Assembly (NCBI GenBank): GCA_019614645.1
Contig: JABWDB010000007.1
Location: 5,035,501 to 5,099,500, forward strand
Source: Stratiolaelaps scimitus
Taxonomy: Eukaryota; Arthropoda; Arachnida; Mesostigmata; Laelapidae
DNA length: 64,000 nucleotides
Direction of reading: 5' to 3'
Of the stretch, positions 11,860 to 24,519 are shown one piece after another (the stretch's first letter is position 1; every line of letters starts with the position of its first letter). The notes beneath the pieces were generated by a model. That model saw only the letters and a program-made list of their open reading frames with translations, was not told the DNA's origin and searched no databases. The translations under genes and the position numbers were made by a program.

Positions 11860-13640
11860 CACACGGAAGGCTACTAATAGGTTTATCATGTTCAGCTTCC
11901 TGGACACTCCCTCAAACCGGCGCAAGGGGTCGTCCACCTCACCCCCTGAAATGACCACTCCAGCCACACATCGGGCAGTCATCGTTGCCCGCGCCGTTGG
12001 GTGTACATACTGTAATGGTGTCTATACCAAGACGTACGTTGCTTGTCACATCATATCGAACACCCCCTACTTATGCGTTCACTGTACCAGGGGAATCGAG
12101 CTTGAGCTGGAAGGAGCCTAATACTGCTACAGCTGCTGCTGACAGTGCTGGGACACAGATGTCACAGGTTGTGACAGCTGATCATAACCACTCAGCGGAC
12201 TGTCCACTCAACAAACTCCCATGCATAGAATGCTTCCATTAAAGTAATTCTTCATGTTGGTTTCAGTGACCTGACATCTACCAGTAACCCATCTCGTGCT
12301 AAAGACCGAATCGTGAGGCAGATCTTTTCCTTTGCCACGCTCTGTTCTAAAAAGGGAATCAGCCTCACCGTTTGCTCTATTTCAAAGCTTAGCCCCACCA
12401 AACGTAACAGTGTTCACCCCGTGCTGGTTGGCGAATGCAATCGCGAATTGCAATCAACTCGCCCGAAGTAGAAGCATGACTTTCCGATCCTGTCTGTTCG
12501 TAATGGCGGCCTTACGCCGGATATCATCCATACCTGCCACTCTTTCTCCTCTCGTTCATTCCTCACGCTGAGATATAGAAGATGACCTCATGATTCTAGT
12601 AGATGACCGTCCCTCGTCACCCATCGGCGCTAAACCCTGGTACTGTTCCATTACCAGAACCTCGTGAAATGCATGTTACACACCCACTCAACGATCGCTC
12701 ACTATGCGGTCCAGGCGAAATAGATGCGCTATTTGAATATGTGTCACACCACTATCCGGTTCAAGTCCTGCTCATTTCAGAAACGTCGCTGACTCCTGAC
12801 ACAAAAAAGATACCTAAGGCTATTTGACTATATTTGTGATTCCACTCTCCCGGTTGTCATTTTCGGCGATTTCAATCTTAAAAACATTGGAATTGGGATG
12901 GAATTGTCATCTCCGAACGAATCGGTCTTTGTAAACTCGTGTATCTCCAATGGTCTATTTCAGTTGGTCGGCTCGCCTACGCGCGTACAATCGATTCCAG
13001 ACCTACCTCTCACCACCGAGCCCGCCCTTATCGATGATCTTGAAATATGTGCTGCTCCAATCAACACGGATTACTCGGATGTTGGTTTTACAATACTGTT
13101 GTCAATCCAGAGCTCTCAAACGCGAGCACGTAGGTTACAATTTTAGGAGTGGCATGTACGACGACGACGACCAAACCAGACTTCTCAACGTTTTCCGGCG
13201 TGATGTCTTTCATTCGTGTCTCTCAGTAAATGAAATGTACGAATCATTTCTCAATATTATGCATGCTCTCACAGCGGAGTTCATACCAAAAGGGCATCCC
13301 TACTCAGTGCATAACAGAATACGGCTTTTAGGTCCAAAAACTGGAGGCTCTCGTGAAATCGGATCCAAGTCCGCATCTTGCCTCTCGCCTCAGGAAAGCT
13401 TAGACTCGCCTGCGTATCCTGCAAGAGTTAGCGCTGAATTTCAGAAACAGCAAAGAGATTCGTCAGATACGCAAACAAACGGATAAAAAGGTGCAGAGGG
13501 GCTTGGTACCATAAAAATTCATGTTGTTCTGGAGTCAGACGATTTGTTGAAAGCAGAAGCCTTTAAGTCCTTCTTCGGGTCAGTGTTCGTATCCGAGAGC
13601 ACAGCTACTAACCACTCGACTCGGCTTCAGTAAACGTGAA
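11860..13640 (+). mobile_element. Broken non-LTR retrotransposon (LINE), ORF1 and endonuclease parts
   Basis: Frames at 11843-12242 give an ORF1-like product with a zinc-finger pattern (CTYC ... ACH ... CVHC), like the PHD-type fingers of CR1/jockey ORF1 proteins. Frames at 12603-13150 give endonuclease/exonuclease/phosphatase pieces: ISET, VIFGDFNL, a QLV..PTR-like segment and a degraded SDH-like site (YSDV). Frames at 13150-13640 resemble the stretch between endonuclease and reverse transcriptase (FIP, KAEAFKSFFGSVF). The order ORF1-EN-linker is that of a LINE, but the frames are interrupted several times and no reverse transcriptase palm motif is present, so it is dead and 3' truncated. 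The next element begins near 13848. Confidence 0.65.
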
Positions 13641-13847
13641 AGCACACTGTCCAAGGCTGGATATTACGGATCATCTTATTCTACGAGAGAACAAAGAGTT
13701 ATCGTTAAAATGTAGTCAAACTCCTTGATGGCTTGCTGCCGATCCTATACAAGTGATTGAGTGATAGACCAGTTGCCCGGGGCTCCATAGCGTGCCTCAT
13801 TTTTGAAAAGATACTCGTAGATCACAGTTACTCATACCTCTTTATTA

Positions 13848-15146
13848 ATGATCTCCTTTGGTTGCCCAATAACAGACACATCAATAGATGCATTTAAACC
13901 ATTTATTGATGACGACGGTTTAGTTAGAGTGGGAGGCCGCCTTCAGTTTGCGGACGAGCCATTCAAAATCCGCCACCCCATTCTCTTGGCGGATGACCCG
14001 TTCACGAGGCTACTGATCATGGATTCCTATCAAAAGCGAACCATGCACCTCAAAACGGAATTGGTGATGAACGACCTTAGGAGAAAGTTTTGGATACTCC
14101 GGATGAGGCAGTTGGTAAAGTCTACCATCCGAAAATGCAATAAATGTCTCCGAGATAGTGCAAAATGCGCTGACGTGGCTGAAGCTCCTCTTCCCGCTCA
14201 TAGAATTGAGCTTTCCTTCAGACCGTTCAAAACCACTGGTCTAGATTATCTAGGACCTTTCATGGTTCGCGACCGAGATTCGGAGCATAAGGTCTGGGTA
14301 GCGCTCTTCACTTGCGCTACCATCAGAGCGATCCACCTTGAAGTAGTTGAAGGTTTGTCTGCAGCAGCATGCCTGTCAGCCATTCGACGCTTCGTCTTTA
14401 GATACGGGATGCCGGATCATATAATATCGGATAACGTCTTAAATTTCAAAAAGGCAGATCGCTGTTTATCAGCATTATGGAATTCTCTAAATCATGAAGT
14501 AACACAAGAATTCTTTAGTATGAACGGCATAAAATTCCAATTTAATTTACCCCGTTCCCCTTGGTGGGGGGGATTCTTCGAAAGAATGGTGAGAACAGTA
14601 AAGCGGTGCTTGCGGAAATCCATCGGCAAACAAAAATTGAGAATTTGGGATTTCGCTACTGTTCTGCATGAAGTGGCCGCAATCATTAACAACCGACCAC
14701 TCACTAGATATATTGATGAGGTGAATAATCCTATTTGCCGTTCTCCAGCCATGTTCATTCTACCTAACATTCCTAATATCCTCCCCGGGGGTAAATTGAA
14801 TGGTTTAAATGAAAAGCCCGACGAGCTTATAAAATTATGGTGACAGAAGGAGAGGATCCTGCAAAGTTTCTGGAGGCGTTGGAGGGACGAATATCTTCTC
14901 TTCGTGAGATCGGCGCTTCGGAAGGCCAGCGGAAGAGGAGCAGCCTTGGAGGAAGAAGACATCGTCATCATCAAGGACGACTCTACACCTCGCGCCTTTT
15001 GGAGATTAGGTAGAATAGATAAGATAATTCCTAGTAGAGATAGGTTATCTAGGTCGTATTCGGTCCACTTAGGTAATGGAACGCACATAAGCCGTGCAGG
15101 CAAGCATTTAGCCAAAGTACTGCAACTTGTAGAAAGCCACTACTAG
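13848..15146 (+). mobile_element. BEL/Pao LTR retrotransposon, integrase and C-terminal part (defective)
   Basis: The 331-codon frame 13848-14843 matches the 3' part of BEL/Pao pol: DGLVRVGGRL, a zinc-binding region (FWILRMRQL, CNKC) in which one histidine appears lost, and the integrase core with D (LDYLGP), D (ISDN) and E (SPWWGGFFERMVRTVK). A stop at 14843 and a frame change lead to the typical C-terminal domain of this group at about 14850-15143 (WRRWRDEYL, ALEEEDIVIIKDD, PRAFWRLGRI, GKHLAKV). Protease, RNase H and reverse transcriptase are absent, so the copy is 5' truncated and frameshifted. The DNA upstream belongs to a LINE. Confidence 0.85.
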
Positions 15147-15285
15147 TTAAGTGTGTAATATTTTGGCTGTTGATCCTGGGAGAGGTTTTCGGGGGTTTGT
15201 CCTCCCCGAAGAAGGCGAATGCCGGGATCGTTTTCTTCCACCATTGAGAAGCTACAACCAAGTGATATGGAGGTCTCAACACGCC

Positions 15286-15296
15286 AAAAGGGGGAG
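15286..15296 (+). promoter_or_regulatory. Polypurine tract of the BEL/Pao element
   Basis: AAAAGGGGGAG stands directly before the probable 3' LTR, where plus-strand priming occurs in LTR retrotransposons. Confidence 0.55.
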
Positions 15297-15298
15297 TA

Positions 15299-15631
15299 TG
15301 TTGCATATTTCTCAATTGTACTTTGAGTTTTGGCGCGTTGAGAGACAGTTGGCTGTTTTGTCAATCAGCTGTTCTCGCTGGCGGTCAAATTCAGTCTGTG
15401 ATAAGATTCAAGTCAAGTAAGTCGCACAGTCGGCCTTACTTGCTTTTGTCCTCAATTTAGTTACAAAGGTTAAACTAGAGGACGTTTAGGGAGCTGGAAC
15501 CACGCCTTGCCTAGTGACTCTGCCTCCCAGTAAGTTACACCTCACTTTTGGCTCTCCCATATTTTCTCATATCTAGTAATCAACGTTGGATTGAATAAAT
15601 ACCTGTCTCTTCGTTGGATTGCTTTCTCACA
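15299..15631 (+). repeat. Probable 3' LTR of the BEL/Pao element
   Basis: It begins with TG right after the polypurine tract, ends with CA, and contains an AATAAA near 15595 that would serve as the element's poly(A) signal. No second copy is in the window, so the limits are an estimate from motifs. Confidence 0.45.
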
Positions 15632-17203
15632 GAAAGCCCTGTTTTCATTATTTAGACAGCTTGCCTGGTTTTTGAGAAACGTAGTAGTATCTTACAGCTA
15701 GATTTACTATTTTCTCCATACCCCGTTATTATTTATAACAGCATCGATGAACACGGTCTGTCCTCACATCATTTCGTGGGGTACTTTAAATATAGATTCG
15801 AATGCACGCAATCCAACTCACGTATATGACATGTATTCTAGGGCGCTGCTGCAGCACCACCAGATATGGACGAAAAAAACAGTGGCGTAACGCAAATACG
15901 CTAATACGCTTTACGCAGCCGTCCCCTATTAAGTGCTAGCACTATTTCGAATAGAACCTGCCACCATTGTAGTGGCAGGTATTTATTTCTGCGCGATTTT
16001 CTACGACAAAAAGAATGTTTTATTCGCCATTGTCTCTAACGATCACTAGTTAACATACTGGGATGCCTGAGCCGTTCGCTCAGGCTTGTACACAGCCTCC
16101 TTCGTCTAAACGCCACGCGGCTGTAATATGGTCGATCCAGACGAAGTCATAGTTGGCTCGGTTGCTTCTGACACCCGAATTTCTTCGTCCCGATTCCTGG
16201 TACTCGCATGACCTCAGCCCAACTTGGAAATCGAACTCGGCCACGAGATTTCAATCGGGCCCAAACACCGTTCCGCTCTGACCGAACACACCTGCTCAAT
16301 TCACTGCTCTCTGCCGGTTGATGATAATGGTCATGATTAGCTCCTTTCAACACAACACGCATTTGCTGATAATTGTCGCCATCTGATTCAATATGTAGCT
16401 AGGCATTTTCGTGTATGAATCGATCGGCTTTGTTGGGTTTTAATGAGAGCTAGAAAGTGAATGCACAGCATCGCACCCCCGTATTTAGGCGTAGCTGAGA
16501 GTTTCACTCGGACTCAGCGATGGGGTGAGGCAATCAGTCAGCCAGTGAGTCAGTTGAGAGTCAGTTAACCAGTCAGTCAGTTGCGTTAGTAAGTGACGGT
16601 GCAAGGGTTGAGCTTTGTGTGCTAGCCTGTGATCGAATCAACTACTCTACCGGTGAATACAGGGTTCCACGTTGAACAAGTACGCCCCCAATTACTGTGA
16701 GTAGGCTATGGTATACGATAATAGTGCAATTGTAGTGCATAAATAATCATTTTTTTCTAATATAATATATATATATATATTTAACGGATGCCGACGAAGT
16801 TGCGTTTAGTTCAGCCTAGAAGTCAAGTTGAAATGTGTGCATCTATGTGTCTGTGGTAAACTGTAAATACGTTAGGCGTTCAGTAACATTGTACGGCTCA
16901 GCAAGAACTCTGCACACGATTAGGCCACCTCGACAACAACCATTAACCTTGCAGCTGTCATCTTATCATACTTATGTTGTTAAAATTCCGAAGTTCTGCG
17001 TTAAACTCATCTATACTAATTGTTTATTGCCAACTCGATAAAGGGCAGCCATAGACATATACTTGCTTACACAATTTTTGCGTATACTCTGTTGGATCTT
17101 TCATAGAATCTCTTCTCATCCGGTTCACGACGCGCGGTCTGTCTGGCACTACATACGCCGTCTGCGGTTACATTTTACATTTTGACACTAGCTCGAAGCA
17201 ACT
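15632..17203. other. Intergenic stretch
   Basis: No supported gene. It contains a perfect 9-bp GC-rich hairpin (15956-15980), a cluster of CAGTCAGTCAGT-like imperfect repeats at about 16528-16585, and a (TA)n tract near 16765. Confidence 0.4.
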
Positions 17204-17839
17204 ATGATTCAAATGGTCATTGGCATAACCATTCTGGTTTTTGTCAGGCTGGCCTCTTATTTTCTTCCTGAACTGTCCACACAACGTCGCCGGACAGTGT
17301 TGGACGGAGGAACCGAGGTAGGTTGGCGTAGCTGTCCACTGAATCAGGTTGCAGGTCGAACAGAAGATGAACTGACCTCAAGCGGGGAGTCGAATGAAGC
17401 TGTGGAACGTGCAACTGAAGTACAAAGCACATCGAGCGGTCGAGTCACTGGTCAAGCAGAACTGATAACCAGAGACGAGGATGACACCAGCTGTGCCAAC
17501 TTTGAGGAACAAGCTGCTGATGAGATTATCTGTGCGGACCAACTTGATGAGGACGAGTTGGACGATATTGTCCATTGTGTTGCCAGTATTCTAGAAGGAC
17601 TCGACCGGCTTGACTATCCTCGGGGACTCCAGAAGGCATTCGTTGAAATGACTGGGATTCGACTTCACATTGAAAGGCCTAAAGTCTTCCTGTTCCGACT
17701 GATGAGGTGCGTTCAACTCCGCGTGGAGTGTGATGGTAAGGGGAAAACTTTCCTAGCTTACTTCGGGGAGGTTGTCGATGAAGACCAAGCTGTGTTCGTG
17801 CCGACTCCCCCGTTCGAATGTGAGGCAGACATCGAGTAA
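17204..17839 (+). CDS. LOTUS-like family protein, short form with C-terminal domain only
   Basis: The C-terminal ~75 residues (DIVHCVASILEGLDRLDYP, FVEMTGIRLHIE, LMRCVQLRVECDGKGKTFLA) match the last domain of the paralogues at 1100-3023 and 10007-11167, including the CDGKG turn. The middle is acidic and Glu/Ser-rich, like the linkers of the paralogues. No repeat units are present. The first ~20 codons of the frame are hydrophobic and could be a signal anchor, but the DNA there (TTCTGGTTTTTGTCAG, ending at 17247) is a good splice acceptor. The real exon may therefore begin at 17248 and the hydrophobic stretch may be translated intron. Start is uncertain. Confidence 0.6.
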   Translation: MIQMVIGITILVFVRLASYFLPELSTQRRRTVLDGGTEVGWRSCPLNQVAGRTEDELTSSGESNEAVERATEVQSTSSGRVTGQAELITRDEDDTSCANFEEQAADEIICADQLDEDELDDIVHCVASILEGLDRLDYPRGLQKAFVEMTGIRLHIERPKVFLFRLMRCVQLRVECDGKGKTFLAYFGEVVDEDQAVFVPTPPFECEADIE

Positions 17840-17954
17840 GAGTGACAGCAACACAAAGATATACATCGGCTGTTCATTCCGTAGCTGTTCATACGAGAGC
17901 TGCATTCTGTAGTATGAAATAATATGTAAATAATATTGCACTATATTCCACTTC

Positions 17955-18095
17955 AGCGCGGTGGCTTGGACGGCTGAGTCTCTGGCTATAAAAAGCCAGA
18001 GGCCGCAGGTTCGAATCCCGTTGCATGACATATAAGAGAACTTAAGCATTCTATGCAGTTCCTTTAATAAATCAATGAAGCCTTACCTTACCTTA
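17955..18095 (+). repeat. SINE family 1, copy a
   Basis: A tRNA-derived SINE. It has an A-box-like head (GGTGGCTTGGACGGCTGAG), a B box (GGTTCGAATCCC), a conserved body (GACATATAAGAGAACTTAAGCATT), an AATAAA and a short CCTTACC tail. It lies about 115 bases after the stop of the gene at 17204-17839 and could supply its poly(A) signal. Confidence 0.85.
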
Positions 18096-18922
18096 TCGTC
18101 TTTAACCGGTGTTCAAGAACAAAAGGAAAAATCCAATAAAATGCGAAAAACAGAAGCGATCCTCAATAAAATTGATTTTTCCCCATGTTTGTCACAAATA
18201 GGGAATAGATTCGAAGGTAATAGATTCAAGGACCGATTCGGGGTGTCCCGAATAGCTAGATAGAGGAATAATTTGTTCCAAGCACAATAATGTGACAACA
18301 AAAATAAGCTAGACTAAATGACTAGAGCAATACAGTAGATTAATTGAAATACATTAATTGGAGACCGCAACGCGATAACATTACAACAGGACAACAATGA
18401 TAACTGTGGTAAGATAACAGGATTAACGTGGAAAAAGAAGAACGAATTTTCAAGATGCTTAACTAGGTCTGAACTCGATTTAGATTGAATCGGGATTGCT
18501 AACAGGGTAAGGTAAGGAAGGCGTATGATGTGGCTTGGTGTGGAGTATATTGCAAGAAGATGAGAACGTACTTGAACTTAGGTTAGGTTAGCGGTTCAGT
18601 CACACTACTTCAAGAATATATCAGGAAGAGAGGCTTATGCGAGGCCGGTTGTAGTGTTGGCCAGGAGTAGGGATCGTCTTCTTCCTTAATTTTTGGTCTT
18701 ATCCGGGCGGCCGGTCAGTCACGCGCGCGGTGGACAACTGCTCTTGCATGCACCATCTTGTCCTCATAGGACAGGCGGTCCGTGAAGAAATGCTATTACA
18801 AAGCGGTACCGAGGCCTTTCTGTCCCCGATGGAAGACAACTGAGAGTCAGCTACGTAAAAATAAAAGCTGTCCAGTGACACATTAGCAGAATGACACTGC
18901 GTTCATTCACAAGCGATCTGTC

Positions 18923-19067
18923 AGCACGGTGGCTTGGGCGGCTAAGCCTCTGGCTATCGGAAGCCAGAGGCCGCAGGTTCGAGCACCGCTGCGTGACATA
19001 TAAGAGAGCTTAAGCATTGTAAAATTGCAGCTCCTTTAATAAACCAATAAAACCTTTACCTTTACCT
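18923..19067 (+). repeat. SINE family 1, copy b
   Basis: A full-length copy with an intact A-box-like head, B box (GGTTCGAGCACC), body, AATAAA and a (TTTACC)n tail. With copy f (60563) it looks the youngest in the window. Confidence 0.9.
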
Positions 19068-21376
<2,309 letters not shown>

Positions 21377-21382
21377 TTTATT
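21377..21382 (-). promoter_or_regulatory. Poly(A) signal of the YEATS gene
   Basis: AATAAA on the minus strand, 36 bases after the proposed stop at 21419. This close spacing supports the choice of last exon. Confidence 0.5.
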
Positions 21383-21418
21383 AACACTCAGGGCATTGCA
21401 GCAACGACAGAAACTGAA

Positions 21419-24400
21419 TCACATTCTGATGGCGAGGAATGGGAAACACGTGAGTTTCTCGCGAGTCATTATACGAATGACGGCGCTGGAAAGTTTTTGC
21501 TTCGTCAGACGGCTTCCTTCAAATTGCAATTGCATTGCAAGAAGTTTCCGCAGGATGACTTCCCGCAAGGGGGCGCAGTCTGGGGGTTCCGCGGACTCAG
21601 ACGAGAGTAAACCCACGCCACCCCCCCTGACCGAATGGTCCCCACTGCTGCAATAAGACCGGAGGGAAACGGGAAAGGCCAAAAAGTTCCTCTCTCTCTC
21701 TCTCTCTCTATTTCTTTATACGATACGAGAAGCCGCGTTATGCCCAGTAACGTAATGGTGGGCTGGCCGCATTCCAAAGTGTATATATCACGTATGCCGC
21801 AGAGTGATGTTGGCTCTTGCCTCTCATAGGGTTACATGTGTAGCGATGCAGCCGGCTTGAATTGATTCTCACGGATCTCTATGGCACGTGTGCTCATCGA
21901 GTATAGACCATACGAGTGAGATGTTAGAGACGAGACGTTTATATTGGCAGGTTAAGAATGGCTAAGAACGAGAATACATTACGCGGTGAAGTATCGTCGA
22001 TACTGACCGAATCTGAGGGAAGCGGCGGTGATTAAGATCACGCCTAATCGGCTGAAATGCCATGTGTTGCTTAGCACAACCCAGAACGATCATGTTCATT
22101 GGGCTTGGAGGCGTAATTTCTAGGGGTGTTTTTTTTAATGTCGTATGAGAACACGGGCAAAATGTATATGAATGCTTGCTGTATTTAATTCTAAATAACT
22201 GATTGAAACACAAATTGATAACATAAGTTCTTGTAATAATAGAATAAATGGTTTCAAATGTAGTTCTCCGTTTGTGGGCGTCTACAATTTACACAATAAG
22301 CCCGAATTCGTAAAATCACTATTAATGTTAAACTTGTTTTGAGAACAGTTTGATATCGCATCGCAATATTGAAGCCACTAGTAAAACTCATCGCTCCGGC
22401 GATCCACATAAATTCACCATCATACATCGGTTATGCCTTATAATTTAACTACTCAGTCGGTTGCAGATCTGTCGCGTACCGAGAGTCCGCGCACATCTAG
22501 CCAATTGGGCCACATTGGTGTTCCTGCTTGACGTACTTCGGCTCTCTTCGTCGACTCTTGACGCACTTACTGGTAAGCGTGATCGTTATCAAGCATCGGT
22601 TCCATTTCGGCGACACGAGATCTTTTCGCGCAATGAGCTGAATCACCGCTAAGCTCCAACTCTCGAATGGTTTCAAAATTCTCCGAACAGAACTTGTACT
22701 CGTTTGCAGCGTCAACGTGGTTGTAATACTCTGCATTGGCTTTACTCATATCGGCCTCCAGAAGCTGCCGTCCGTCGTGTTCCTGAATTCGCTCAATACC
22801 TTTTTTAGGTCTTCCAGCGCGTTTCTTTGGTGTTTCGCCGCTTTTGACGTTGACGAAACTGATCCCTTGCAGCGCCGTTCCGTCAGTACACCCTTGATTG
22901 GCAATTAATCGGTCCTTCACATCGGCCAAGCGAGCAGCGATCACCTAGAGAACTCAGCATTTCATTTCATTAGAAAGCGATCTGAAATGCAAGTCTACAT
23001 AAGTTATAATACTTGCTCCGGGGTTCGCAGCTCATACCTGCGAAATCCGATCGGTGTCCCTAATCGTTTATAAGACAAGTTCGATTAATAACACGAGAAT
23101 AAATCGCACACCCTTCACGATAAGTTAATTAGGGAATAGGAATAATGGGTCATTTTGCCTAACATTTCATATACAGCACATCCAACAACGTAACTCGTTG
23201 ATGACTTAATGGGCAGTCCACGTGCTAGGTCACCCTAGGTTAGGATAGATCCGAATATATATATAGGTTAGGATAGATCCGAATATATATATAGGTCAGG
23301 ATAGATCCGAATATATATATAGGTTAGGATAGATCCGAATATATATATAGGTTAGGATAGATCCGAATATATATATAGGTTAGGATAGATCCGAATATAT
23401 ATATAGGTTAGGATAGATCCGAATATATATATAGTTTGTCAGAAGCCTAACCTTCTTGGCATGGAGTATCGTTTGGAGGGCTTTGGCTCTGGCCACCTCG
23501 TGCTGGCTAGGTTTACAATCGCCTCCGGGCCCTTCCTGTGTTGTGCCGTTGTTGGTCTTCGTTGCCGGATCCCCGACCCCGTCACCAAATAGTGCTCTCT
23601 GTCGAGGCGTCGGCCTGAAAATAACGACCTCATCGTAACTTTCTTCTCGGACAAATGGCACGTACGACCAGTCATCAGAGCTCTGCTGTCGACCACTGCG
23701 CTCGGGTTTGTGGTATGCCACGAGTCGCAGATCGTGCGATAGGACGAGAGGCTTTACGGCGAGCACGTCGTGGAAGTAGAGGCGAATCTTAACAGCGAAC
23801 TCGCCCCATCCCGTACGCGTCACCGTGAACGGTGGACTATCCACGCACTCGTTCCTGTAGTGAGGCTCCAACACGAACACTACCTGCGCACAACTCAAGT
23901 CGCCACCGAATAAATGTCACAATAAAGAGGGCTGTAGTTCGAACGAGTTAGCAGCTATATCGCATCTACGTAACCAATTAAAATAAATTCAGTATTGACA
24001 AGGGTTCCCCCGTGGGAGTTGCATTCGACCACCACAAACGATCGGGTGAACTGTAAATCGGGCGTTTCAGTTGTTCCTCCGAACGCTATTATGAACGTTG
24101 CACGCTACCTTGCGGACGATCTTGGCCAGGGCTCCTGCCTCATGATCATTGTACGCTCGCACGTAGACGGCCCATCTATGCGTGTGTCCCTCGGGCAGTT
24201 CGGGAATATGACTAGCATCTCCTACATACTGGGCCTCATTCCCGTATACGATCGACAGGCTGCACTCATCGCTCGCTTGTGGTTGTTGCTGTTGGATATC
24301 TGACGCAGTCGACGTGGGTGAGCCAGAAAGTGCACATTTGGACCTAGTCGAGTCCAGTGTTGGTTCGCTTTTTGGGCAATTCGGCTCGACGGAAGACATC

Positions 24401-24501
24401 GTCTGATTACTACAAGGCGATGCTGGTTGGCCATCATTAGACATTGCCACAATGGGATCAGGTGTCAATGGTTCCCGATGAGCCAGACATTGGGTGAACA
24501 T
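21419..24501 (-). CDS. YEATS-domain chromatin protein (YEATS2-like) with AT-hook-like motif
   Basis: Four exons on the minus strand: 24501-24109, 23883-23452, 22944-22571 and 21644-21419. All join in frame at GT-AG sites, giving about 474 residues. Exon 1 ends in the first YEATS strands (YGNEAQYV..., HRWAVYVRAYN). Exon 2 continues with VVFVLEPHY, then SPPFTVTRTGWGEFAVKI, the acyl-lysine reader core with its conserved tryptophan. This matches YEATS2 of the ATAC acetyltransferase complex best, as judged by eye. Exon 3 carries an AT-hook-like KKRAGRPKKG. The last exon follows a strong polypyrimidine tract and a CAGCAG double acceptor (start 21647 or 21644), and ends near a poly(A) signal. The last exon and the 5' end are less certain; earlier exons may exist upstream. 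Human YEATS2 is far longer (about 1400 residues). Confidence 0.75.
21691..21711. repeat. (TC)n microsatellite in a YEATS intron
   Basis: A short run of TC dinucleotides lies just upstream (on the gene strand) of the polypyrimidine tract of the last YEATS exon, where it reads as (GA)n. Confidence 0.8.
23237..23434. repeat. 28-bp minisatellite, seven copies, in a YEATS intron
   Basis: Seven head-to-tail copies of a 28-base unit (GGTTAGGATAGATCCG followed by a TA run). Six are near identical and one has a T-to-C change (third copy). It lies within the intron after the second YEATS exon, starting only 17 bases from the splice donor at 23451-23450. Spacers are absent, so it is not a CRISPR array. 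Confidence 0.95.
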
Positions 24502-24519
24502 CTGGTGGACACTGCACAC

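Noticed and set aside
11460..11864. 134-codon minus-strand frame
   Set aside because: It spans the joined family 3 repeat and SINE fragment, so the frame is a by-product of repeat sequence.
17204..17247. Hydrophobic N-terminus of the 211-codon frame as a signal anchor
   Set aside because: The DNA ends in a polypyrimidine tract plus CAG, and the paralogues have no such segment. It is more likely translated intron.
22497..22736. 79-codon minus-strand frame overlapping the third YEATS exon
   Set aside because: It is a shadow frame. The exon frame with the AT-hook-like motif joins in phase with its neighbours.
23237..23434. CRISPR-like regular array
   Set aside because: Units are contiguous with no spacers, contain TA runs, and lie in a eukaryotic intron. 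It is a minisatellite.
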